DNA of 64,000 nucleotides from Rhizobium vallis. Its GTDB lineage: Bacteria > Pseudomonadota > Alphaproteobacteria > Rhizobiales > Rhizobiaceae. The translations under genes and the position numbers were made by a program. Below are positions 36,878-45,922 of this stretch, piece by piece. How positions within the stretch are numbered: the first letter of the stretch is position 1; every line of letters begins with the position of its first letter. The DNA is taken from positions 372,001 through 436,000 of the forward strand of contig NZ_ML133687.1 in NCBI RefSeq assembly GCF_003985155.1, written 5' to 3'. The notes beneath the pieces were generated by a model, which had not been told where the DNA came from, searched no databases, and saw only the letters and a program-made list of their open reading frames with translations.

Positions 36878-38035
36878 ATGGAAAAGACCACGACCCGCAT
36901 CGACTGGATCGGCGGCAGCTGCCGGCTGCTTAGGGCGACGGCGGCCGAATTCGAGCGCACCCGTCCCTTCGAGGGCCTGTCGATCGGAACCGGCATCCAT
37001 CTCGAACCGAAGACGGTGGCGCTGCTGATGACGCTGCGCGCCGGCGGCGCGCGTCTCGTCTGCACCGGTAATCTCAACAGCACCCAGCCGTCGACGGTCG
37101 AGTTCCTGCGCTCGCGGGGCATCACGGTCTTCGCCACCCAGACGACCGATCCCGCCGCTCATCATCAGAGTCTCGAAGCGGTCCTTGCCGAAAAGCCGGA
37201 CCTGCTGCTCGACAATGGCGGCGATCTCTTCGCCATCGCGGCGGAAAAGCCTTATGCCAGTCTCCGCGGCGGCACCGAGGAAACCACCTCGGGCCGCACC
37301 CGGCTGCTGCCGCTGCGCGAGCGCCTGAACATGCCGATCCTTGTCATCAATGACAGCCCGATCAAGCAGTTTGCCGAAAACCGGCATGCCGTCGGCCAGA
37401 GCCTGTTCGAAAGCTATCTGCGCTTCACCAACCGCTCCACCAATGGCAAACGCGTGACCGTGTTCGGTTACGGCGCCTGCGGCAAGGGCACGGCCACCTG
37501 TTTCCGCAATGCCTATTCCACGGTCAGCGTCGTCGATATCGATCCGGTGACGACGCTCGAAGCCCATCTCGACGGTTTTGTCACGCCGCTGCGCGACCAG
37601 GCGATCCGTTCGGCCGATATCATCGTCACCGTCACCGGTTTCGCCGGCATCGTGACGGCCGCCGACCTGCCGCTCATCAAGGACGGCGCGATCCTGATGA
37701 ATGGCGGCCATTTCCCGCATGAAATCGATGTCGAGGCCTTCCGCCACCACCCCGACGTCACCGGCGTCGACCGCTATGAGGCAGATCATATCGAGACTTT
37801 CCATCTGAGCGACGGCCGCTCCTTCCACGTGCTTGGCGGCGGTCATATGGCCAATCTCGCCGGCCCGCGGCCGCTCGGCAATACCGCCGAATCGATGGAC
37901 CTCGGCTTCACGCTCCAGGCTCGCTGCCTGGAACGTGTCGCCAGAGGCGAGGCCGGCGCCGAATCCTGCATCGTGCCTGTGCCTAGGGATATCGATGCGA
38001 TGGTGGCAAACGCCTATCTCGATCTGGCGCGTTAA
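36878..38035 (+). CDS. S-adenosylhomocysteinase-like protein (short, divergent)
   Basis: A 385-residue protein from the ATG at 36,878. It aligns by eye with the SAHH family: GTGIHLEPKTVALL, DNGGD at 112-116 (family DDGGD), EETTSG at 134-139, the NAD-binding GYGACGKG at 197-204, and NGGHFPHEID near 275. It is about 50-80 residues shorter than usual SAHH and lacks the C-terminal tail that supplies Lys and Tyr to the neighbouring subunit's NAD site. The later GHPS motif is also missing, being replaced by RPLGNTAES. It may act on another substrate. The upstream LysR could regulate it. Confidence 0.75.
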   Translation: MEKTTTRIDWIGGSCRLLRATAAEFERTRPFEGLSIGTGIHLEPKTVALLMTLRAGGARLVCTGNLNSTQPSTVEFLRSRGITVFATQTTDPAAHHQSLEAVLAEKPDLLLDNGGDLFAIAAEKPYASLRGGTEETTSGRTRLLPLRERLNMPILVINDSPIKQFAENRHAVGQSLFESYLRFTNRSTNGKRVTVFGYGACGKGTATCFRNAYSTVSVVDIDPVTTLEAHLDGFVTPLRDQAIRSADIIVTVTGFAGIVTAADLPLIKDGAILMNGGHFPHEIDVEAFRHHPDVTGVDRYEADHIETFHLSDGRSFHVLGGGHMANLAGPRPLGNTAESMDLGFTLQARCLERVARGEAGAESCIVPVPRDIDAMVANAYLDLAR

Positions 38036-38037
38036 GA

Positions 38038-39033
38038 TCAGTTGATCTCGACGACGAGCTTCCCATCTGCCTGCCGATTTTCGAGCAGCTGATGCGCCGT
38101 ATCGGCATCGGCAAGGGTGAAGCGGCGCGGGTCGAGCTTCGGCATCACCTTGCCGGCTTCGATGAGCTTCGTCATCTCCCGCATGATTTCGCCGTGATGG
38201 GCGTGTCCCTCGCCGGTCAGAAGCGGCAACAGCGTGAAGACGCCGGAATAGCTGGCGGCCTTGACGGAAAGCGGGGCCAGTGCATGAGTTCCCCAGCCGA
38301 GACAGCTCACGACATGGCCGAACCGTTTGACGGCCTGAAACGCCGTGTCGAGCCCTTGAGCGCCGATCGTGTCATAGACCAGATCGAAACCCCTGCCGCC
38401 GGTATATCTGCCGACATAGGCTTCCACCGTTTCTGCCGTATAGTCGATCGGCGTGGCACCCAGACTGCCGAGATAAGCCGCCTTCGAGGCGCCGTCGACG
38501 GCATAGACCTCGGCGCCGACAGCCTTGGCGATCTGCGCGACGATATGGCCGACGCCGCCACCGCCGAGCACCAGAACCTTCTGGTCGGCCTTGACTCGAG
38601 CGCGATCGACCAGCCCTTCCCAGGCGGTGATTGAGATCAGCGGTAGGGAGGCTGCCTCGCGCATGGAAAGATTGTGCGGCTTTGGCGCAAGCAGTGCTGC
38701 GTCGACGGCAGCGAATTCTGCAAGCGATCCCTGAATGCCGCCGACCCCTCCCGTCATGCCATAGACCTCGTCGCCGCGGCGGAAGCCGCTGACGCCTATT
38801 CCGATTTCTTCGACAACACCCGCCATATCGATGCCGAGAATGGCGGGAAGCGGATGACGGGCATGGGCGGCTTTGCCGGCCCGGATCTTGGTATCGAGCG
38901 GATTGACCCCGCTTGCCTTGATGCGCACCAGGACTTGGCCATCGCCAGGCACCGGCTTTGCAATATCGGCGATGCGCAGTGGCGAATTCGGCGATTCCGC
39001 CAGCAGCGCCTTCATCGTTGATCGTGCAGACAT
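38038..39033 (-). CDS. MDR-type quinone oxidoreductase-like enzyme
   Basis: A 331-residue protein from the ATG at 39,033. It has the zinc-free MDR layout: VLVRIKASGVNPLDTKIRAG, ILGIDMAGVVEEIG, RGDEVYGM and the NADPH-binding VLVLGGGGVGHIVAQIAKA near 150. These enzymes reduce quinones or alkenals. The divergent LysR gene begins 119 bases upstream and may control it. The gene's end is two bases from the stop of the convergent SAHH-like gene. Confidence 0.9.
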   Translation of the reverse strand: MSARSTMKALLAESPNSPLRIADIAKPVPGDGQVLVRIKASGVNPLDTKIRAGKAAHARHPLPAILGIDMAGVVEEIGIGVSGFRRGDEVYGMTGGVGGIQGSLAEFAAVDAALLAPKPHNLSMREAASLPLISITAWEGLVDRARVKADQKVLVLGGGGVGHIVAQIAKAVGAEVYAVDGASKAAYLGSLGATPIDYTAETVEAYVGRYTGGRGFDLVYDTIGAQGLDTAFQAVKRFGHVVSCLGWGTHALAPLSVKAASYSGVFTLLPLLTGEGHAHHGEIMREMTKLIEAGKVMPKLDPRRFTLADADTAHQLLENRQADGKLVVEIN

Positions 39034-39152
39034 GGAACTCTCCTTTGTTCGCCTTGCCGCGCCTGTTATGGGGCGCCTGCAATGATTGTTTGTCCTGAAG
39101 AAAGATGGCTCATTGAAATTCGAATGAAAACAAAAGATAGTGACTGAAATCC

Positions 39153-40031
39153 ATGCATTTTTGTTTGGCAGATACGACGGTGGAATGGAGCGACCTGAAA
39201 CTGTTTCTGGCGATCGCGCGCTTCGGCACACTGGGGGCCGCGGCGCGCAGCCTCGGCCTGACGCAGCCGACGATGGGCCGGCGCCTGCGTGCGCTTGAGG
39301 CAGTTCTCGGCCAGACGCTTTTTCAGCGCACTGCCGATGGCTTTGTGCTGACCGATGAAGGTGCGTCCGTGCTTGCTAGCGCCGAGCGCATCGAGGAGGA
39401 AGCGCTGGCTATGGAGCGCACGCTTGCCGGCGGCAGTCGTCAACTCGATGGGTTCCTCAGGCTGTCCTCATCCGACTGGTTCGGCGCGCATGTGCTTTCG
39501 CCGGTGCTGGCGGAATTCTCGCTGGCCTATCCGAAGGTCGTGGTCGAACTATTGACCGACAGCCGGCATCTCAGCCTGTCGCGGCGCGAAGCCGATCTGG
39601 TCTTTCGCATCGCGCCCTTCACGGAGACGGAAGTCATATCGCGCAAGCTCATCCATATCGAATATGGCCTTTACATCAGCCGCGGTGCGCCGCACCCGCA
39701 GGCAGGCGACGGCACGGGCGCGCGTCTCGTCACCATGGATGAGGCTTTCGGCGGCATGCCGGATGTCGGCTGGTTGAAACGCATGCTGCCACAGGCTGAA
39801 ATCGTCATGCGCAGCAACAACCGCGATGTGCAGGCCACGCTCTGCGCCAACGGAGCCGGACTTGCCGTCCTGCCGCGGCCGCTCGGCGATTCCCTTGCGG
39901 CCATCGAACTGGTCGATTTCGGCGAAGCGCCGCCCGGCCGGGACACCTGGGTCGGCTATCATCGCGATATGAAGCGCCTGTCGCGGCTGCGAGCCCTGCT
40001 GGATCTCGTCATCGAGAGGCTGGCGCACTGA
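39153..40031 (+). CDS. LysR family transcriptional regulator
   Basis: A 292-residue LysR protein with WSDLKLFLAIARFGTLGAAA and LTQPTMGRRLRALEAVLG at the N-terminus. The start is uncertain, since a GTG at 39,180 (VEWSDLK) would also suit the family. It is divergent from the MDR enzyme gene, the classic arrangement for a LysR and its target. It converges on the next LysR gene after 18 bases. Confidence 0.92.
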   Translation: MHFCLADTTVEWSDLKLFLAIARFGTLGAAARSLGLTQPTMGRRLRALEAVLGQTLFQRTADGFVLTDEGASVLASAERIEEEALAMERTLAGGSRQLDGFLRLSSSDWFGAHVLSPVLAEFSLAYPKVVVELLTDSRHLSLSRREADLVFRIAPFTETEVISRKLIHIEYGLYISRGAPHPQAGDGTGARLVTMDEAFGGMPDVGWLKRMLPQAEIVMRSNNRDVQATLCANGAGLAVLPRPLGDSLAAIELVDFGEAPPGRDTWVGYHRDMKRLSRLRALLDLVIERLAH

Positions 40032-40049
40032 ATCGGTCGACGTCTGCCC

Positions 40050-40946
40050 CTACCGCTCCCAATAGGGGATCGGACCGTAAAGCTCTGCCAGATAGTCGAT
40101 GAACAGCCGCACTTTCGCTGGCAGGAACTGCCGGCTGGGATAGACGGCCGACAGCGCGACATTGTGCGAGCCCTCATAGGCCGGCAGTACCTGCACCAGC
40201 CGGCCCGCCTTGAGCTCTTCGCCGATATCCCAGGTGGAGCGCAGCGCAATCCCAAGGCCGGCGATCACTGCTTCCCGGATCACCTCACTGGAGTTGGTAA
40301 TCAGCATGCCCTCCGGCCTGAGACTCAGCGCGCCGTCGGGCCCATCCAGCCGCCAGGTGTCGTTGTTGTGCGCCGGCAGGCAGCGATGGTGCTTCAACTC
40401 GTCGATATGCTCCGGCTCGCCATGGGCGGCAAGGTAATCCGGTGAGGCGCAGAGCAGCCGGCGCACCGGCGCCAGCCGGCGGGCGACGAGGCTTGAATCG
40501 GTAAGCTCCGCGATGCGGATGGCCAGATCGAAGCCGCCGCCGACGATGTCGGAGAATTCGTCGGTCAGCACCAGGTTGATCGTAAGCGCCGGATGCGCCT
40601 CCATGAACGCCTTCAGATGCGGCGCGATATGCATGCGTCCGAAAGAGGTGGGCGCCGAGATCTTCAGCGTGCCGTGCATCTGCGCCGATCGGCCGGAAAT
40701 ATAGAATTCGGCTTCTTCCAAGCCGGCGAGAATGCCGAGAACACGATCATAGAAGCCCTGTCCGGCTTCCGTCAGCGAAATCTGCCGCGTGGTGCGCTGC
40801 AGCAGCCGCGTTCCGAGCCGGTCCTCCAGCCGCTTGATCCGCTTGGAGATGACGGCCGGGGAAAAGCCGAGTGCACGTCCGGCAAGTGACATGCTTCCTG
40901 TTGCGACGACCTTGGCGAAGATTTCGAGATCACCCAGATTGGTCAT
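40050..40946 (-). CDS. LysR family transcriptional regulator, divergent from glcD
   Basis: A 298-residue LysR protein. MTNLGDLEIFAKVVATGSMS and FSPAVISKRIKRLEDRLG give the DNA-binding domain, of the group often linked to quinone or aromatic stress. It is divergent from glcD with 145 bases between starts. An 11-base repeat pair in the gap may be its operator. A role in glc control is inferred. Confidence 0.9.
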   Translation of the reverse strand: MTNLGDLEIFAKVVATGSMSLAGRALGFSPAVISKRIKRLEDRLGTRLLQRTTRQISLTEAGQGFYDRVLGILAGLEEAEFYISGRSAQMHGTLKISAPTSFGRMHIAPHLKAFMEAHPALTINLVLTDEFSDIVGGGFDLAIRIAELTDSSLVARRLAPVRRLLCASPDYLAAHGEPEHIDELKHHRCLPAHNNDTWRLDGPDGALSLRPEGMLITNSSEVIREAVIAGLGIALRSTWDIGEELKAGRLVQVLPAYEGSHNVALSAVYPSRQFLPAKVRLFIDYLAELYGPIPYWER

Positions 40947-40975
40947 GAGGTTGCGACTTTTTCCCCTTTAGGCAT

Positions 40976-41016
40976 AAGTGCTTAGCATTTGCGCCACTTT
41001 CGGGAAAGTGCTAAGC
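40976..41016. promoter_or_regulatory. Paired AAGTGCTNAGC repeats in lysR-glcD intergenic region
   Basis: AAGTGCTTAGC (40,976-40,986) and AAGTGCTAAGC (41,006-41,016) are direct repeats spaced 30 bases start to start, close to three helical turns. Each core GCTTAGC/GCTAAGC is also the reverse complement of the other. A LysR tetramer could bind such a pair. The distance to the two start codons, about 30 and 76 bases, fits a shared divergent operator. Confidence 0.5.
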
Positions 41017-41091
41017 CGATTGTCTCCGGCGGGGAGGTTTGCGGGCCGGTTCCCGCTGTCATTTTCCGTTGTCATGGCCAGGGAGAACGCT

Positions 41092-42531
41092 ATGTCCGAC
41101 GCGATTTCGTTTCTCGCTCCGCGCGCCGATGTCCTGGCGCGTCGCGCTCAGATCGTCGCCGATCTCACCGACCTCCTGCCGCCGGAATGCCTGGTTCATG
41201 AGGCCCGCGAGCTGGTTCCGTTCGAGACCGATGCCTTCGTTTCCTATCGTCGCCTGCCGCTCGCCGTCGCGCTCCCGCGCAGGACGGCCGAGGTTTCGGC
41301 GATCATGCGCTATTGCCACCGCTACGGTATTCCCGTCGTGCCACGCGGCGCCGGCACCTCGCTCTCCGGCGGCGCCATTCCGCAGGAGGATGCCGTCGTG
41401 CTCGGCCTGTCGAAGATGAACGCCATCCTCGACATCGATTTGCCGAACCGGGTCGCCGTCGTTCAGGCTGGTGTCACCAATCTCAACATTTCCGAAGCCG
41501 TTTCCGCGGACGGTTTTTTCTATGCACCTGACCCGAGTTCACAGCTCGCCTGTACTATCGGCGGCAATATCGGCATGAATTCCGGCGGCGCCCACTGTCT
41601 GAAATACGGGGTTACGACCAACAATCTGCTCGGTGTCAGGATGGTGCTGGTTGACGGCACGGTGATTGAGCTCGGCGGCAAGGCGCTGGACGCGCCGGGC
41701 TACGATCTGCTCGGCCTCGTCTGCGGTCATGAGGGCCAGCTCGGCATCGTCACCGAGGCGACGGTGCGGCTGATCGCCAAGCCGGAAGGCGCGCGCCCCG
41801 TGCTCTTCGGTTTCGAAACTTCGGAAGAGGCCGGCTCCTGTGTCGCCGATGTCATCGCTGCCGGCATCATCCCCGTTGCGATCGAATTCATGGACAAGCC
41901 GGCGATCGAGATCTGCGAGGCTTTCGCCCATGCCGGCTATCCCCTCGATGTCGGCGCGCTGCTGATCGTCGAGGTCGAGGGTTCGGAAGCGGAGATGGAT
42001 GCCACGCTGAAGGACATCGTCGAGATCGCCCGCCGGCACGCCGTCAAGACCGTGCGCGAATGCCAGTCGGCAACTGAGGCGGCGCTGATCTGGAAGGGCC
42101 GCAAATCCGCCTTCGGCGCCACCGGCCGTATCGCCGACTATATCTGCATGGACGGCACCGTGCCGCTCAGCCAACTCTCCCACGTGCTGAAGCGGACCGC
42201 CGAGATTGTCGATCATTACGGCCTGCGCGTCGCCAACGTCTTCCACGCCGGTGACGGCAACATGCACCCGCTGATCCTCTTCAATGCCAACGATCCCGAA
42301 GATGCCGCCCGCGCTGAAGCGGCCGGCAACGACATCCTGAAACTCTGCGTCGACGCCGGCGGCTGCCTGACCGGCGAACATGGCGTCGGCATCGAGAAGC
42401 GTGACCTGATGCGGCATCAATATTCCGAGGCCGATCTCGCCCAGCAGATGGCGGCGCGCGCCGCCTTCGATCCCGGCTGGATTCTCAACCCGTCGAAGGT
42501 CTTCCCGCTCGAAGGGCGCCCCGCCGTATGA
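41092..42531 (+). CDS. glcD: Glycolate oxidase subunit GlcD (FAD-linked)
   Basis: A 479-residue protein from the ATG at 41,092. The FAD-binding PCMH domain is seen in VVPRGAGTSLSGGAIP near 84, GFFYAPDPSSQLACTIGGNI near 145 and GVRMVLVDGTVIELGG. The C-terminus has NVFHAGDGNMHPLI and GCLTGEHGVGIEKRD, typical of GlcD. It oxidises glycolate to glyoxylate together with GlcE and GlcF. Its stop overlaps the glcE start (ATGA at 42,528-42,531). Confidence 0.95.
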   Translation: MSDAISFLAPRADVLARRAQIVADLTDLLPPECLVHEARELVPFETDAFVSYRRLPLAVALPRRTAEVSAIMRYCHRYGIPVVPRGAGTSLSGGAIPQEDAVVLGLSKMNAILDIDLPNRVAVVQAGVTNLNISEAVSADGFFYAPDPSSQLACTIGGNIGMNSGGAHCLKYGVTTNNLLGVRMVLVDGTVIELGGKALDAPGYDLLGLVCGHEGQLGIVTEATVRLIAKPEGARPVLFGFETSEEAGSCVADVIAAGIIPVAIEFMDKPAIEICEAFAHAGYPLDVGALLIVEVEGSEAEMDATLKDIVEIARRHAVKTVRECQSATEAALIWKGRKSAFGATGRIADYICMDGTVPLSQLSHVLKRTAEIVDHYGLRVANVFHAGDGNMHPLILFNANDPEDAARAEAAGNDILKLCVDAGGCLTGEHGVGIEKRDLMRHQYSEADLAQQMAARAAFDPGWILNPSKVFPLEGRPAV

Positions 42532-43727
42532 TCGATCTGATGCCGACGAGCGAAGAACAGGCGGCGGCGATCGTTCGCGCACATGTGGAGACGAACCGGC
42601 CGCTCGCCATCTGTGGCGGCGATACGCGCTCGGGTTTCGGCAATGTTGTTGCCGCCGAAGACCGGCTGCGATCGACCAGGCTTTCCGGCATCGTCGCCTA
42701 CAATCCCGGCGAGATGGTCATGACAGTCCGCTCGGGGACGCCGCTTGCCGAGGTCGAGGCGGCGCTGTCCGAAGCTGGCCAGATGCTTGCCTTCGAGCCG
42801 ATGGATCATCGCCCGGTCATGGGCAGGTCGGGCGAGCCGACGATCGGTGGCGTCTTCGCCGCCAATGTTTCCGGCCCGCGCCGCCTCATCGCGGGCGCTG
42901 CTCGCGACAGCCTGCTCGGTGTACGCTTCATCAACGGCAAGGGGGAAGTCATCAAGGCCGGCGGCCGGGTGATGAAGAATGTCACAGGTCTCGATCTCGT
43001 CAAGCTGATCGCCGGCTCGTATGGCACGCTGGGTTTCCTCACCGAAGTCACCTTCCGCGTGCCGCCGCGCCCGAAGACGGAGTGCACTGTGGCTCTGTCG
43101 GGCCTCAACGACGCTGAAGCGGCAAACGCCATGGCGGCGGCGATGGCACTGCCGGTGGAGGTCTCGGGTGCCGCTCATCTGCCGCTGACGGTGACGTGGA
43201 AATTTCTTGGCGGCAAACTGCCGGAAGGCGAGGCGACGGTCTTGCGTATCGAGGGCCTGCCGGGCTCGGTCGACGTGCGCGTTGAAAAGCTTGCGGCGGC
43301 GATGTCGACGTTTGCGACCGTCACCAGACTGGAGCAGCCGGAAAGCCGCAGGCTCTGGCAGGAGATCCGCGATGTGTTGCCTTACGCCGATGGTACCCTT
43401 CGGCCGGTCTGGCGCGTCTCGGTCGCCCCCGGTACCGGCCATCAGCTGGTCGCTGCCCTACGCCTCGAAGCCGGTGTCGACGCCTTCTACGACTGGCAGG
43501 GCGGCCTCGTCTGGTTGCGTATGGAGGCCGGCCCGGAAGCCGAACTGGTGCGCCGCTACATCAAGGCGCTCGGCGGCGGCCACGCGACGCTGATCCGTGC
43601 ATCGGCTGAGGCGAGGGCGGTCACGTCAGCCTTCCATCCGGAGCCTGAGGCAGTGGCGATGCTGTCGCGGCGGGTAAAGGAGAAGTTTGATCCGGCCGGC
43701 ATATTCAATCCGGGGAAGATGGGGTGA
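42528..43727 (+). CDS. glcE: Glycolate oxidase subunit GlcE (FAD-binding)
   Basis: A 399-residue protein with a PCMH-type FAD domain: RPLAICGGDTRSGFG, GTPLAEVEAAL, PTIGGVFAANVSGPRRL and MKNVTGLDLVKLIAGSYGTLG. It resembles GlcD but is shorter, as usual for GlcE. The C-terminal half is needed for the complex. It starts in overlap with glcD and is followed, after a 250-base gap with a palindromic element, by glcF. Confidence 0.93.
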   Translation: MIDLMPTSEEQAAAIVRAHVETNRPLAICGGDTRSGFGNVVAAEDRLRSTRLSGIVAYNPGEMVMTVRSGTPLAEVEAALSEAGQMLAFEPMDHRPVMGRSGEPTIGGVFAANVSGPRRLIAGAARDSLLGVRFINGKGEVIKAGGRVMKNVTGLDLVKLIAGSYGTLGFLTEVTFRVPPRPKTECTVALSGLNDAEAANAMAAAMALPVEVSGAAHLPLTVTWKFLGGKLPEGEATVLRIEGLPGSVDVRVEKLAAAMSTFATVTRLEQPESRRLWQEIRDVLPYADGTLRPVWRVSVAPGTGHQLVAALRLEAGVDAFYDWQGGLVWLRMEAGPEAELVRRYIKALGGGHATLIRASAEARAVTSAFHPEPEAVAMLSRRVKEKFDPAGIFNPGKMG

Positions 43728-43754
43728 GGGCGAAGATGAGTCTGTGTGCGGTTT

Positions 43755-43931
43755 ACCCCCCTCTGTCCCGCCGGACATCTCCCCCACAAGGGGGGAGATC
43801 GGCAAGAGGTTGGACCACCGCTTTCTATCTCCCGTCCCGAAGTCACAGTACCTTAGTTGTTTGGGGAAGCCATCGCCCCCATCCGATCTCCCCCCTTGTG
43901 GGGGAGATGTCCGGCAGGACAGAGGGGGGTA
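43755..43931. repeat. Palindromic intergenic element between glcE and glcF
   Basis: Arms of about 48 bases: 43,755-43,803 reads CCCCTCTGTCCCGCCGGACA then CTCCCCCACAAGGGGGGAG, and 43,884-43,931 is its near-exact reverse complement. The central 80 bases are unique. Each arm also contains a small hairpin around CTTGTGGGGG. The form resembles the rhizobial mosaic element (RIME) family. Placed within an operon it may lower glcF expression or mark an RNase site. Confidence 0.85.
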
Positions 43932-43978
43932 CCCCAAGCACGACCCGCGATATCCTCCCAGAGTGGAGGCGCCGCTAG

Positions 43979-45289
43979 ATGCAAACCAATTTTACCCCCG
44001 CCCAGCTCGCCGATCCTGATGTCGCCGAATCAGAGCAGATCCTGCGCAAATGCGTCCATTGCGGTTTCTGCACCGCCACCTGTCCGACCTATGTGACGCT
44101 CGGTAACGAGCTCGACAGCCCGCGCGGCCGCATCTATCTGATCAAGGATATGCTGGAAAACGGCCGGCCGGCTGATGCCGAGGTCGTCACCCATATCGAC
44201 CGCTGTCTCTCCTGCCTTGCCTGCGTCACCACCTGTCCCTCGGGCGTCGACTACATGCATCTGGTCGATCACGCCCGCGCCCATATCGAAAAGACCTACA
44301 AGCGCCCGCTCATGAACCGGATGACACGCGCCATCCTTGCCGCCGTGCTGCCCTATCCCGGCCGTTTCCGCCTAGCGCTCAATCTCGCCCGCCTCGGCCG
44401 GCCCTTCGCCGGCCTGATGCGGGGTGCGGCGCTGAAGCCTTTTGCCGCCATGCTGGCGCTGGCGCCGCGCCGCATCCCCGCCGCTTCGGCTTTCGCAAAA
44501 CCCGGCAGCCATCCGCCCCAGGCGGAACGGCGCGGCCGCGTGGCCATCTTGACAGGCTGCGCCCAGCCGGTGCTCGATCCTGGGATCAACGCGGCGGCGA
44601 TCCGGCTGCTGACGCGGCTCGGGGTCGAGGTCGTGGTGCCGGAAGGTGAGGTCTGTTGCGGTTCGCTGGTCCATCACATGGGCCGCGCCGAGCAGGCGCT
44701 TGCCAGCGCTCGCGCCAATGTCGATATCTGGACGCGTGAGATCGAGGGCGAGGGCCTCGACGCGATTATCATCACCGCCTCGGGCTGCGGCACGACGATC
44801 AAGGATTACGGCCACATGCTGCGCCTCGATCCCGCTTATGCAGCAAAGGCGGCGGCGGTTTCGGCGCTCGCCAAGGACGTCACCGAATATCTGGCGACGC
44901 TCGACCTGCCCGCGCATATGCCGAAGGGCATCACGGTCGCCTATCATTCCGCCTGTTCCATGCAGCACGGCCAGCGGATCACGCTGGCGCCGAAGCAATT
45001 GCTGAAGGCAGCGGGCTTTACGGTGCGCGATCCCGCCGAAGGCCATCTCTGCTGCGGCTCCGCCGGCACCTACAACATCATGCAGCCGGAGATCTCGGCA
45101 GCGCTGAAGGCGCGCAAGGTGAAAAACATCGAGGCCACCAAGGCCGATATCATCGCCACGGGCAACATCGGCTGCATCACCCAGATCGCCACTGGCACCG
45201 GCATTCCGATCCTGCATACGGTCGAGCTTCTCGATTGGGCCTATGGCGGCGCTGTGCCAGAAAAATTAACAGGTTTGCCCTTAGTCTGA
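43979..45289 (+). CDS. glcF: Glycolate oxidase iron-sulfur subunit GlcF
   Basis: A 436-residue protein with two 4Fe-4S ferredoxin motifs, CVHCGFCTATCP near 22 and CLSCLACVTTCPSG near 74, followed by two CCG-type domains (EVCCGSLVHHMG near 223 and HLCCGSAGTYN near 356). It passes electrons from the FAD subunits to the quinone pool. Though 250 bases beyond glcE, it shares orientation and completes the glcDEF set. Confidence 0.95.
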   Translation: MQTNFTPAQLADPDVAESEQILRKCVHCGFCTATCPTYVTLGNELDSPRGRIYLIKDMLENGRPADAEVVTHIDRCLSCLACVTTCPSGVDYMHLVDHARAHIEKTYKRPLMNRMTRAILAAVLPYPGRFRLALNLARLGRPFAGLMRGAALKPFAAMLALAPRRIPAASAFAKPGSHPPQAERRGRVAILTGCAQPVLDPGINAAAIRLLTRLGVEVVVPEGEVCCGSLVHHMGRAEQALASARANVDIWTREIEGEGLDAIIITASGCGTTIKDYGHMLRLDPAYAAKAAAVSALAKDVTEYLATLDLPAHMPKGITVAYHSACSMQHGQRITLAPKQLLKAAGFTVRDPAEGHLCCGSAGTYNIMQPEISAALKARKVKNIEATKADIIATGNIGCITQIATGTGIPILHTVELLDWAYGGAVPEKLTGLPLV

Positions 45290-45335
45290 GGCCTGCGAAG
45301 CCCCCGTCGGGGCCGCTCTCGGGAGAGTTTAGGCG

Positions 45336-45776
45336 ATGTGGCGTGGAATGATTGTGCTTGCGGGACTGCTCGGCACGGCAGGCATCGCCCATGCGGATAG
45401 TCGCATTTTCTGTTCCGCCGATGACAAGGAAGCGCGCTTCACGGTCGAAAGCGGTTTCGATAGCAACGCCGGCCATCGCCTCAACCATTTCCGCGGGGCA
45501 TTGGCCGTCAAGGATCCGAGCCAGTCGGCGGTCTTTGGAAAACGTGTTTTCGAATCGGGGGAGCTGACCAACCACTGGTCGCGCGACGGCGATCTGCTCC
45601 TGGAGGTCTTCGATCCCGGCGGCGACGATACTGGTGGCCTGACGCTGGATCTGGTGGTGGTCGCCGGCGAGCGCGGCAAGCCGGCGGCAAATTTCAGCGG
45701 CACCTATTCCCTGACGATCGAAGGCGGCAGCAAACCCTACGCCGTCGAGGGCAAAGTCAGCTGCGGCGCGAAATAG
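45336..45776 (+). CDS. Secreted hypothetical protein
   Basis: A 146-residue protein with a signal peptide (MIVLAGLLGTAGIAHA, cleaving near 20). The mature part has two Cys (IFCSADDKEA and KVSCGAK at the extreme ends), which may form a disulfide, and a beta-rich body. It starts 46 bases after glcF and may be read with it. The family is not recognised. Confidence 0.7.
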   Translation: MWRGMIVLAGLLGTAGIAHADSRIFCSADDKEARFTVESGFDSNAGHRLNHFRGALAVKDPSQSAVFGKRVFESGELTNHWSRDGDLLLEVFDPGGDDTGGLTLDLVVVAGERGKPAANFSGTYSLTIEGGSKPYAVEGKVSCGAK

Positions 45777-45866
45777 CGCAGCGGCAATTCAGATGTTGCA
45801 GCGTCCTTTGCACCTCTGAGAAGGCGTGCGCCGCCGAGCGAACAATCGCGAAATCGGAATTCAATA

Positions 45867-45912
45867 ACAAAAAAGCGCCGCGCATCCCATCGGATACGCG
45901 GCGCTTTCTTTC
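45867..45912 (-). terminator. Terminator of the outer-membrane protein gene
   Basis: A strong hairpin around AAAGCGCCGCG and CGCGGCGCTTT with a central CATCCCATCGGATA. The minus-strand transcript ends AAAGCGCC...GGCGCTTTTTTGTTA. It is 10 bases past the gene's stop codon. Confidence 0.85.
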
Positions 45913-45922
45913 GATTGTTCTA

